In this document: in pieces, positions 25,394-33,752 of the stretch
Layout: each line of letters starts with the position of its first letter
Numbering within the stretch: the first letter of the stretch is position 1
Assembly: GCA_041160955.1 (NCBI GenBank)
Contig: JBEAVK010000087.1
Span: 33,310-97,309, forward strand
DNA length: 64,000 nucleotides
Reading direction: 5' to 3'
Source: M3007 sp041160955
GTDB taxonomy: Bacteria > Bacteroidota > Bacteroidia > Chitinophagales > Saprospiraceae
Position numbers and translations under genes: made by a program
The notes under the pieces: model-generated
Database searches by the model: none
What the model was told of the DNA's origin: nothing
What the model saw: only the letters and a program-made list of their open reading frames with translations

Positions 25394-26380
25394 GTGAAAA
25401 TCCTTATCATTCAAACAGCATTTATCGGAGACGCCATACTAGCCACCGCACTCGCCGAAAAACTCCACCGCTTTTACCCCAAAGCCACCATAGATTTTGT
25501 GCTCCGAAAAGGCAACGAATCCCTCCTCCAAGAACACCCATTTATCCGAAAAATACATATTTGGGACAAAAAACAAGGAAAATACCCCAATTTGTGGCGC
25601 ATATTAAAAGCCATCAGACAAGAACAATACGACCAAGTCATCAATTGCCAACGCTTCGCCGCATCAGGACTATTAACCGCCTTTTCCGGTGCAAAACAGA
25701 CAGTAGGCTTTGATAAAAACCCACTATCCCTGCTTTTTTCCAAACGCATCAAACACCAAATAGGCGCAGGCCAATCGCGGTTCGGACTCCATTATTTCCA
25801 CGAAATAGACCGCAACCTCGCATTAATAGACCACCTAACAGACACCAGCCCCGAACGACCCAAACTGTATCCAAGCCCACAAGACACCGCAAAAGCCCAA
25901 GAATTAGCCAATGGCCAACCCTATATCTGCATAGCCCCCACCTCGGTTTGGTTCACCAAGCAATGGCCCGCCCGTCATTGGATCGCATTGATCAAAACAT
26001 TTCCAGCCGACCAGACCGTCTTTTTATTAGGTGCACCCAGCGATTGGGATGCCTGCGATCATATCGCGCAAGCCACTCAAAGGATAAATATCGTCAATTT
26101 GGCTGGAAAAATCAGTTTAATCACCTCCGCCGCACTGATGCAAAAAGCCGAGATGAATTATGTCAACGATTCCGCGCCACTCCATTTGGCTTCGGCGATG
26201 AATGCGCCAGTGACCGCCATTTTTTGTTCCACAGTACCAGAATTTGGATTTACGCCCTTGTCCGACCACCAAGCAATTTGGCAAAACGACCAAAATTTAC
26301 CCTGCCGCCCCTGTGGGTTGCATGGGTATAAGGCTTGTCCAAAAGGGCATTTTGCTTGTGCGGAGGTGAAGGCAAGTTAA
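25394..26380 (+). CDS. Glycosyltransferase family 9 (heptosyltransferase-like) protein
   Basis: A 328-residue GT-B glycosyltransferase. The N-terminal LIIQTAFIGDAILATAL is the GT9 signature. The nucleotide-sugar-binding half contains ICIAPTSVWFTKQWPARHW and VNDSAPLHLASAMNAPVTAI (the SAPLHLA motif). GT9 enzymes transfer ADP-heptose or related sugars in lipopolysaccharide core synthesis. The start is GTG 25394. The -7-like box GAACTTTG ends four bases before it, so a leaderless transcript is possible. The upstream part of the gene is rich in CCC/ACC codons but stays in frame throughout. Confidence 0.92.
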   Translation: MKILIIQTAFIGDAILATALAEKLHRFYPKATIDFVLRKGNESLLQEHPFIRKIHIWDKKQGKYPNLWRILKAIRQEQYDQVINCQRFAASGLLTAFSGAKQTVGFDKNPLSLLFSKRIKHQIGAGQSRFGLHYFHEIDRNLALIDHLTDTSPERPKLYPSPQDTAKAQELANGQPYICIAPTSVWFTKQWPARHWIALIKTFPADQTVFLLGAPSDWDACDHIAQATQRINIVNLAGKISLITSAALMQKAEMNYVNDSAPLHLASAMNAPVTAIFCSTVPEFGFTPLSDHQAIWQNDQNLPCRPCGLHGYKACPKGHFACAEVKAS

Positions 26381-26472
26381 AACGTCTATCAATTTCCAAT
26401 TTTTTTGTATCATTGCACGATAACTTGAAAAAGCATGTTCATTAAAAACAACATTAACCTTATTTAATATTA

Positions 26473-26505
26473 CCTCGACTTGTAAGCCGCAAGTCGAGGT
26501 TTTTT
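26473..26505 (+). terminator. Intrinsic terminator upstream of the 26517 gene
   Basis: A perfect 10-bp stem (26473-26482 with 26490-26499, loop TAAGCCG) is followed by six T. It ends the glycosyltransferase transcript, or attenuates a leader, only 12 bp before the next ATG. Confidence 0.75.
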
Positions 26506-26516
26506 AATTTCAACTT

Positions 26517-28016
26517 ATGCGGTATTTACTTCTTTTTCTATTCCTATTGCCCACAAAAAATACGACCGCCCAAGGGTTCAAACGTATTTATGATCTTGGT
26601 ATGTATACAGCATCATTTTTGAGCCTAGACATTCGTTCAGACACAATTAATTTGATTGGATTTTGTAGAGATACCCTTCCTCCTTATACCCTTGGCATCT
26701 GCTTTACACAAATGGATACATTTGGGACAGTTTTAAATCAAAAATGCTATTTTACAGATAAAGACTACTGGGTAGGCACTTATAATCAACCGTTTATTCG
26801 ATTAAAAGACGACCAAGGTTACGCAATAGCAGGTACATTTTATGGTACCAATACAGGTTATTTACTTTGTTTGAACCTAGAAGGCAACTTTTTATTTGTA
26901 AAAGAACATACATTGCCAAATAGCATATCCTTCTACTGGAATGAAATGTATGAAACAGATCATGGCTTTGTGGTTGCGGGTAACAGCGAACGTCTTGGAC
27001 AAAGCCCTGACCCTTTTGTACTTCGTTTAGATAAATCGGGCAATTGGGTGGATTTGGTTACATTCGATGGTGGTCGTTATGAGGCAATGACTGGTTTCAC
27101 CAAGATCAATGAAAATGAGTTTGTACTCTCTACTGGCTCGGGGACTATTCCAACCTCAAGCCCAACGAGCAAGACCTGCTCCCAGTTTTTTGGTATGGAT
27201 AGTTTGTTGAATCAAACCTGGTTTTGGGAAAGTCCTTTGGCCAATGATGAGGTGGGCGGTTCATCTATACAAAAAACAAACAATGGTGATTGGTTGTACA
27301 CTACCCAAAAGGTCAAATATAACCCCACTATCGATGATTTTCAAGCACAAATCAGGATTGTTCGCCGCGATCCCAGTTTCAACCTATTGTGGTCGAAACC
27401 CTATACTGGTCATTACGATAATTTCAATAGGCTCTACGATGTACAACCTTACCCGGGTGGTGGGTACGTGGGTGTGGGCTATATCGTACCCGATGGCTAT
27501 CAAGTGGGGTTCTCCATCCGCATCAACGAATCGGGCGATTTGCTTTGGGAACGAAAAGATACCGCTTTTTATGATACACAACTCGGTGCCGATAATATTA
27601 TAGGTGCGGTAGGTTTTCTTCCATCGGGTAGCATAGTGGCCTGTGGCACCACTGTGGACTGGACAATCCCTCAAACATTGGCTTGGTTGCTCAAGTTCAC
27701 ACCCGATGGCTGTATTGATACCCTGAACTGTAAGCCCATATCAGCACTACATGAACCACCCAACCGTACACCAGTATTGGTCAATCTTGCTCCCAACCCC
27801 GCAAACGACCAAATTACTTTTAGCAGAAAACAATTATTTGATGGTCTTTTGGAAATATGGAATACACAGGGGCAACTTGTCCATTCTGTTCAGTGGACAG
27901 GAAGCCAAGCAGTAGTGCAGATTTCCACCCAAACATTCCCAAGTGGTTTGTACTATTATACCCTAACTGGAGCAAATACGCTGGGTAGCGTAGGAAAATT
28001 TGTTGTCCAACATTAG
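26517..28016 (+). CDS. Secreted protein with T9SS type A sorting domain
   Basis: A 499-residue protein with a signal peptide (MRYLLLFLFLLPTKNTTAQ). The body has repeated blade-like strands (DDQGYAIAGTFYGTNTGYLL, DHGFVVAGNSERLG, PGGGYVGVGYIVPDG) of the kind seen in beta-propeller or reporter-like Bacteroidota surface proteins. The last 75 residues form a T9SS sorting domain (NLAPNPANDQITF, then GLLEIWNTQGQLVHS, PSGLYYYTLTG, KFVVQH). The protein is thus exported through the type IX system and anchored or released at the cell surface. Its binding partner is unknown. The ATG lies 12 bp after the upstream terminator, so translation may depend on read-through or a promoter that I cannot see. Confidence 0.85.
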   Translation: MRYLLLFLFLLPTKNTTAQGFKRIYDLGMYTASFLSLDIRSDTINLIGFCRDTLPPYTLGICFTQMDTFGTVLNQKCYFTDKDYWVGTYNQPFIRLKDDQGYAIAGTFYGTNTGYLLCLNLEGNFLFVKEHTLPNSISFYWNEMYETDHGFVVAGNSERLGQSPDPFVLRLDKSGNWVDLVTFDGGRYEAMTGFTKINENEFVLSTGSGTIPTSSPTSKTCSQFFGMDSLLNQTWFWESPLANDEVGGSSIQKTNNGDWLYTTQKVKYNPTIDDFQAQIRIVRRDPSFNLLWSKPYTGHYDNFNRLYDVQPYPGGGYVGVGYIVPDGYQVGFSIRINESGDLLWERKDTAFYDTQLGADNIIGAVGFLPSGSIVACGTTVDWTIPQTLAWLLKFTPDGCIDTLNCKPISALHEPPNRTPVLVNLAPNPANDQITFSRKQLFDGLLEIWNTQGQLVHSVQWTGSQAVVQISTQTFPSGLYYYTLTGANTLGSVGKFVVQH

Positions 28017-28031
28017 ATGGAGGAAAGTACT

Positions 28032-28039
28032 TATCTTTG
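28032..28039 (+). promoter_or_regulatory. -7 box for the 28093 gene
   Basis: A perfect TATCTTTG 16 bp after the stop of the T9SS gene, 53 bp before ATG 28093. Confidence 0.5.
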
Positions 28040-28092
28040 TGAAAATTTTAGGTTGCCTATTCACCTAAAAACAGGTACTCAACGGATACAAT

Positions 28093-28509
28093 ATGAAAGA
28101 ATCATCAACGGAAACGCACCATCTTTTTCCCAGCGGTGAATGGGAAGGCTTTTACACTTATCGTTACGGCCCTAGTGCGTCGCGCCACCCCATGTCGTTT
28201 TTTCTTAGTTTTTCTAAGCATATCGTAACCGGTTCTGGTGCCGATCCGGTGGGTACTTTTAGTTGGAATGGCAGGTACGACACCGAGCAACTTACCTGTA
28301 AAATGACCAAATCGTACCACGGTGCCCATACCGTGGATTACGATGGCAATGTGGACGAAAACGGCATTTGGGGTACATGGAACATCAATGGTTTTAAGGG
28401 CGGATTTCATATTTGGCCCAAAAAACAAAACGAGTCCTCTGAAACAGCCGAGGTGGAAAGTAAAGAAAAGGCGAAAAACAAGAAAAAGACGCTGGTCGTG
28501 TTGAAGTAA
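28093..28509 (+). CDS. Conserved hypothetical cytoplasmic protein, beta-rich
   Basis: A 138-residue protein without signal peptide. The central part alternates strands with tryptophan- and glycine-rich turns (SGEWEGFYTYRYG, VGTFSWNGRYD, ENGIWGTWNINGFKGGFHIW), then a Lys/Glu-rich tail (VESKEKAKNKKKT). The pattern suggests a compact beta-barrel such as a lipocalin-like fold, but I do not recognise a named family. It has its own promoter box at 28032-28039. The 210-bp gap to the next convergent gene holds no obvious element. Confidence 0.65.
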   Translation: MKESSTETHHLFPSGEWEGFYTYRYGPSASRHPMSFFLSFSKHIVTGSGADPVGTFSWNGRYDTEQLTCKMTKSYHGAHTVDYDGNVDENGIWGTWNINGFKGGFHIWPKKQNESSETAEVESKEKAKNKKKTLVVLK

Positions 28510-28719
28510 AGAGCAGCGCTTTAGTCCAGATCTACGCTGGTTCAAATAGGGTAGTACCCATTGTCACCTGATTTTAGATCAGACCGAGGTAATGCTCATT
28601 TTGTTTTATACCAAAGGTCGTGACCCATTCTGGGGCTGCTAATTGTGGTACTTATCCTTGTTTTGGTTGTGATATAAAAATTGTAACAATATTAGACATT
28701 ATACAGCATTACGTGTTGC

Positions 28720-30978
28720 CTATTTGACTTTTTCAAAAGCAAAAATACGCGATGCACCATTTTTTTCCAACCTCAAATAATAATGCCCAGCAGGCCATTG
28801 TTCGATAGAGATGGACGAAACGAATCCGGCATTTTGCCATAATACACGGCCTTGGGTATCTAATAATTGCAAATTTACGGTTGCGGACTGCCACGCATTG
28901 GGCGTTTTTAGGCATATTTGATCTTTCGCCGGATTGGGTGTAAGTACCACCGACAATAGATCATCAGTATTATCCTGTGTTGTACTTGTTTCAGATATAT
29001 TTGCAATGGTGATACAACTGGCCGAATTACCGGAGGTATCCACCACAGTAAAAACGACAGTTTGTACACCTATATCTGAAACAGAAAACTGCGGAGGATT
29101 GATTCCATATTCCACTATACCACAATTGTCGGTACTGCCAGCATCCAATTGGCCGGGCGTTAACGTATATAAACCGGTATCATCAATTACGACATTGATA
29201 ATCGGCGTACAAACTGCAATCGGGTCTGTTTTATCTACAACAGTGATCTTTATTGAACAACTATTAGTACCTCCTTGGCTACTCGTGACGGTGAGTATTA
29301 AGGTATGCTCCCCAATGTCGGAACAGTTGAAGGAAGGGATATTCAAACTTGTCGATACAATATCAAAAGAGCATGGAAACGCACTGTTCGACGACCAATA
29401 GTCTGCTGGGTTGAGGTTTACAATACCAGATTGGCTCAAGTTAACCACAACAGCCTCATCGCAAAGAACAGTAGGTACTTCATCTATCAATCCATCACAG
29501 TTATCGTCGATTCCATTACACAATTCAATGGCATCGGGATAAACATTCGCATTCAAATCATTGCAGTCGCCTCCAAGTGCGCTATATCCTACGGGCTGAT
29601 CAACGGCATATACCACCACATTATCGTTACCGAAGTCATCTTGATCCATATCGCGGTACCAAGGCACAGCGTTGGCTTGTGGGAGCAATCGGGACAATAC
29701 CATTTTGGTCGGATTACTAGTACTCACGCCCGTCACAAGCATACGATAATCGGGTAAAGCCACGATATCTTGTACCCTAATTTTAGACGCATCTGGAAGT
29801 GTAGGGATGACTAAGGGTTGCCCATCGTTAAAAGAGGGGTCTATATCGCCATTTTCCATAAAACGCAACAACCTACTATCAACATTTGGAGATCCATCAA
29901 AGGCGATTACAAACCTATTATCGGGCAGTATTTGGCTGATATATTGCTCAAACTGGAGACTAATGTTAAGGTTTGAATAAATGCGTTGCCCATTATCACC
30001 AAAACTCGTGTCAGTGCTTCCATCGGAATTCAACCGCACTAAGAATAGTTTAAAATCTTTTGAACTCCCAACGCCGAGTATTTTGCCCGTTGGCAAAAGT
30101 ATAAAATCGGTCAGTACATCGTAACCTCCGCTGATATCTTTTCGGACAAAACCCTGTACGCCAAAATTTTCATCTATATAACCATCGGGATCAAAACGAG
30201 CCATGAGCATATCGTATGAAGTAGAAATAGCATCGTGGTTCACGACCCTGCCACCTATCAGAATACGATTGTCTGGCTGCATGACTACATGGTGCGCTAA
30301 CTCGTCAGCAGGATCCGTTTGCCACCATAATACTTCACTATTGGACGGTAGGCTGCCGTCCGCATTGATTTCTCTAAATCCGAAATCTGTGTAGTATGGG
30401 AATGATTGATAAAAAAGCATTATTTTCCCATTACTCACGGGCAATATATCGAATAGTGCAGGAATGTGCCCAATTCCAGTTGCGGGCATAATTTCAGGTA
30501 TGTCTATCCGACCATTGCTACCAAATGTAGGATCTGGCTGACCATCATAATCGAATTTGAGTACCGTAGATTTGATGATATTATTGGTAATATTGGCAAA
30601 AGCGGTTAGGATTTTTCCATCGGGAAGTAGTATTAATTGTTGATTACCAATGCCAAAATTACCACTATCATTATTAGAAAAGAGTAAAATGGTGCCATTA
30701 TCACCAAAAGCGAGATCGGGGGTGCCGTTTTCTAAATATCTGCAAAGGCGTAATATGCCGTTATACCCATTTACATCGGTGACTTGTAATGTGCGTACCA
30801 ATATTTTGTGATCGGGCTGTACCAGCATTTTGGAGAAGTGCACAAAGTTGGTACTTAGCCCCCAGTTTTCGGTTACAAAACCACTATTGCCAAAAGTGGT
30901 GTCCACAAACGCTGTTTGAGCGGTGGAATGATAAGTGAAAGTAATGATTAAAAAGAGTGGATAAATAAATCTGTACAT
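28720..30978 (-). CDS. T9SS cargo protein with delta-60 repeats, MopE motif and HYR-like domains
   Basis: A 752-residue exported protein. A signal peptide (LFLIITFTYHSTAQ) is followed by about six delta-60 repeats, recognisable as FVDTTFGNSGFV, GQPDPTFGSNGR, DGYIDENFGVQGF, DGSTDTSFGDNGQ and similar. Next comes a MopE-type metal-binding segment (DCNDLNANVYPDAIELCNG, DDNCDGLIDE), HYR/immunoglobulin-like modules with paired cysteines, and a T9SS type A sorting domain (VVLTPNPAKDQICL, ending AFEKVK). It is the second gene of a tandem pair with a close paralogue 13 bp upstream. Surface adhesion or calcium binding is plausible, but no activity is established. Confidence 0.87.
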   Translation of the reverse strand: MYRFIYPLFLIITFTYHSTAQTAFVDTTFGNSGFVTENWGLSTNFVHFSKMLVQPDHKILVRTLQVTDVNGYNGILRLCRYLENGTPDLAFGDNGTILLFSNNDSGNFGIGNQQLILLPDGKILTAFANITNNIIKSTVLKFDYDGQPDPTFGSNGRIDIPEIMPATGIGHIPALFDILPVSNGKIMLFYQSFPYYTDFGFREINADGSLPSNSEVLWWQTDPADELAHHVVMQPDNRILIGGRVVNHDAISTSYDMLMARFDPDGYIDENFGVQGFVRKDISGGYDVLTDFILLPTGKILGVGSSKDFKLFLVRLNSDGSTDTSFGDNGQRIYSNLNISLQFEQYISQILPDNRFVIAFDGSPNVDSRLLRFMENGDIDPSFNDGQPLVIPTLPDASKIRVQDIVALPDYRMLVTGVSTSNPTKMVLSRLLPQANAVPWYRDMDQDDFGNDNVVVYAVDQPVGYSALGGDCNDLNANVYPDAIELCNGIDDNCDGLIDEVPTVLCDEAVVVNLSQSGIVNLNPADYWSSNSAFPCSFDIVSTSLNIPSFNCSDIGEHTLILTVTSSQGGTNSCSIKITVVDKTDPIAVCTPIINVVIDDTGLYTLTPGQLDAGSTDNCGIVEYGINPPQFSVSDIGVQTVVFTVVDTSGNSASCITIANISETSTTQDNTDDLLSVVLTPNPAKDQICLKTPNAWQSATVNLQLLDTQGRVLWQNAGFVSSISIEQWPAGHYYLRLEKNGASRIFAFEKVK

Positions 30979-30991
30979 GGGATAAATTTGT

Positions 30992-33304
30992 TTACAGTTT
31001 TTGAAAAGTTAGTGTTTCTAATATAGTATTGCCCGTAAATATAGTAATAAAATATGGGGCTGCTGGCCATTGTGCCAAATTAATATTTACAAGGTTTTCG
31101 TTGCGTATTTGGTGTGTAAACACGGTGCTGCCTCCTGCGTCATTCACCCGTATCAATAGCGTTTTGCCGGAGTATTTTGATGGAATAAGGAGGGTTGCTT
31201 GATCGGTTGCAGGATTGGGTGTAATGCTGAATTTGAGTTGCGCCACGTCTATTTGGTTGGTACTTGTTGGAGACGCTATCACTACCTTAGTGGAGCAAGA
31301 AGTGGTATTGCCAGATCCATCCAATGCAGTAACTTGAACCAAATTAGTGCCTATCTGCGCAGTCGTAAAATTAGAGGGACTAGTGAAAATACTACTGATG
31401 CCGCAATTGTCGAAACTACCATTGAGCAATTGCGCAGGCGATACGGTGGCGTTGCCATTTGCATCCAAAATTAAGTCAACCTTATTTTTACAGGCCAAAA
31501 CAGGTGGAAGGGTATCTTGCACCGCAATAACCGTTTGGCACGTACTGCTAGTGCCCCAAATATCCGTAACCGTTAGAGTAAGGGTGTTTGTGCCGATATT
31601 GGTACAATCGAAACTCGACGGGCTGAGTACAAAATTGGTCCAATTGGCATCGCAAGAGGAAGGGCTTGGCTGTACCCAAATTGCCGCCGGTGATAGTCCT
31701 AGTGTGCCTTGTTGGGGTAGTGTAACTACAATACCTGATTTGCATTGAGCAGGTACTGGAATATTATCAACAAGGCCATCGCAATTATCGTCGAGTCCGT
31801 TGCATATTTCGGGTGCGCCGGGAGAAATGGAAGGATTATTATCGGCGCAATCACCCAATATTGAGGTATAACTGACGGGTTGATTGGCGGCATATTGGAC
31901 TTGTTGTGCATCGCCAAAGCCATCTGCGTCGGCATCTTTATACCACGGAATTGCACCCGGTTCGGGTAAAAAACGAGCAAAAAGAAACCTGTTAAAATTT
32001 GCGAATCCTGATGCTAAGACACGACCATCTGGGAGTAAAATGGCACTGGAAAAGACGGACTCAAAACCCACGTCGTTCCTATTCAGATAAACAATCGTGT
32101 CGGCACTAAATGTGGTATCAATTGCTCCATTTGGAAACATCCGAATGACTGCTGCTTCATAATCTGCTGCTGCGAAAGGGATAGAAGGATCCACAAATTT
32201 ATGACCAGCAAGAAAGAAGGTGCCCAATGGAGATACGTTACTGAGCCCCGTTTCCCAATGAGTTATACCGCCAAATAGATTAGAATGACAAATCTGTCCT
32301 TGATCGCCAAATGTAGGATCCAGTGTTCCATTCGGTAAAAAACGTGCGAATATCATTTTGGTATTATAATCTACATGGCTCGCAAGTACCCTGCCATCGT
32401 CGAGTAGTACCATCTCAGTCTTCCCGTAATATTTGAACAGCGTGGATGGACTGGCGATACCCAAATACCCAAAATCAGGATCAGGAAGGCCATCAGAAGT
32501 AAACCTTTCTAATATGACATTTTCCATACCTAAACTATTGGATTGAGGATTGGAGCATCCAATTAGGATTTTATTATCGGGGAGTATCCATGCACCAACT
32601 GGGATTTCGCTATAACTAGGCGTGTGGCACCACTGAATGGGGTTATTGGGTAAAAATGCTTGACCATTAGGCGCAATAAACCTAAATCCAATATCTTGAC
32701 TGGTGCCCACTTGGGAGTTCTGATAGATTAAAACATATTGCCCGTTCGACATTTTTCTACGTGCAAAAAAAAATGGTCTATAATTAATTGAATCAATATC
32801 GACGATCTGAACCGAACCGTTAATACCAAAATCTGGATCAGGGCTACCATCGGGTAACCATTGTGATAGTACTGTGGTGAGCGTATCATTTATTTTGTAA
32901 GCAACGGATGTGGTAAGTTTACCATCAAAAAGTAATTCCGTATTGAAAAGATCAGCCCAAGAATTTAAATAAAATGATAGAAAATTTGGCGAAGTGAGGG
33001 GAGGGAGAATCCTTGTTTTGCCGTTATTCCCAAAAGTGATATCCGGCGTACCGTCGCTATTCAGCCGTATCAGATCTAACCAATAGGTAATTAAACCTGA
33101 ATCGTGTTTATAATATAGAATAGTGCTCAATATTCGGCCATCGGGTAATATCTTCAAGCCAAAGCAATTGGTTTCGAATGCACCATTACTACTGTCCCGT
33201 ACAATGCCACCATTGCCAAAAGAAGGATCTAAATAAGGCGTTTGCGCTGTTAAAAAACCATAAAATAATGTATTTAAGAGGAGCAATAAAGTAAATTTGT
33301 TCAT
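30992..33304 (-). CDS. Paralogous T9SS cargo protein with delta-60 repeats and MopE motif
   Basis: A 770-residue protein with the same order of domains as its downstream neighbour: signal peptide (MNKFTLLLLLNTLFYGFLTA), delta-60 repeats (YLDPSFGNGGIV, DGTPDITFGNNGK, DGSPDPDFGINGS, NGTLDPTFGDQGQ), MopE motif (ADNNPSISPGAPEICNG, DDNCDGLVDN), HYR-like Cys pairs and a C-terminal sorting domain (FSITPNPATDQATL). An in-frame start upstream (33406) would put 34 residues before the signal peptide, so ATG 33304 is preferred. A -7-like TATCTTTA lies about 25 bp upstream. The pair is probably one operon that arose by duplication. Confidence 0.87.
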   Translation of the reverse strand: MNKFTLLLLLNTLFYGFLTAQTPYLDPSFGNGGIVRDSSNGAFETNCFGLKILPDGRILSTILYYKHDSGLITYWLDLIRLNSDGTPDITFGNNGKTRILPPLTSPNFLSFYLNSWADLFNTELLFDGKLTTSVAYKINDTLTTVLSQWLPDGSPDPDFGINGSVQIVDIDSINYRPFFFARRKMSNGQYVLIYQNSQVGTSQDIGFRFIAPNGQAFLPNNPIQWCHTPSYSEIPVGAWILPDNKILIGCSNPQSNSLGMENVILERFTSDGLPDPDFGYLGIASPSTLFKYYGKTEMVLLDDGRVLASHVDYNTKMIFARFLPNGTLDPTFGDQGQICHSNLFGGITHWETGLSNVSPLGTFFLAGHKFVDPSIPFAAADYEAAVIRMFPNGAIDTTFSADTIVYLNRNDVGFESVFSSAILLPDGRVLASGFANFNRFLFARFLPEPGAIPWYKDADADGFGDAQQVQYAANQPVSYTSILGDCADNNPSISPGAPEICNGLDDNCDGLVDNIPVPAQCKSGIVVTLPQQGTLGLSPAAIWVQPSPSSCDANWTNFVLSPSSFDCTNIGTNTLTLTVTDIWGTSSTCQTVIAVQDTLPPVLACKNKVDLILDANGNATVSPAQLLNGSFDNCGISSIFTSPSNFTTAQIGTNLVQVTALDGSGNTTSCSTKVVIASPTSTNQIDVAQLKFSITPNPATDQATLLIPSKYSGKTLLIRVNDAGGSTVFTHQIRNENLVNINLAQWPAAPYFITIFTGNTILETLTFQKL

Positions 33305-33752
33305 ATTCTTGTTGATTAAGTTTATGGTAAAGATAGGGGAATTTTGTGTGTTTAACTCCGTACAATGTATGACATTCAAAACTTCAGTAGGGAAACATGT
33401 TGGCATGTCTCCCTATGAAGCATTCAATGATCATGGATTAATTCATTCCCTCATAATTGTCCCGCTGTTTACTATTGGGTGATGATGTTGATTTAATATT
33501 CTTGTTACAAAGATACAACTATACACCATTGAAAATGGAGGAAGATGAATAGACGATGGTAATGGGTTAATAAGTGCTGGGAAAACATAAATAATAGTAT
33601 TCCTCAGCGCAGGAACGTACTCCTGGAAATTCTTTTTCCAAAAATCAGCATGATTAATCTGCTAAAATTGTGCAATTCATATAAATTTTGCATCGTTACA
33701 CACAATTTACCATACGTTTGAGGTCAAGGACGTAAAACCAATCCGATTCATT
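33305..33752. other. 450-bp divergent intergenic region
   Basis: The region separates the T9SS pair (minus) from the LytS operon (plus), so it should hold both promoters. The main structure is an imperfect 39-base hairpin at 33382-33420 (stem with one bulge and one mismatch, loop TTGG). No LytTR-type TTTGCAGA repeat like the one at 44 kb was found. No convincing ORF. Confidence 0.5.

Noticed and set aside
25387..25713. 108-residue ORF in a second frame of the GT9 gene
   Set aside because: Shadow of the biased codon use (many CCC/ACC codons) at the start of the glycosyltransferase gene.
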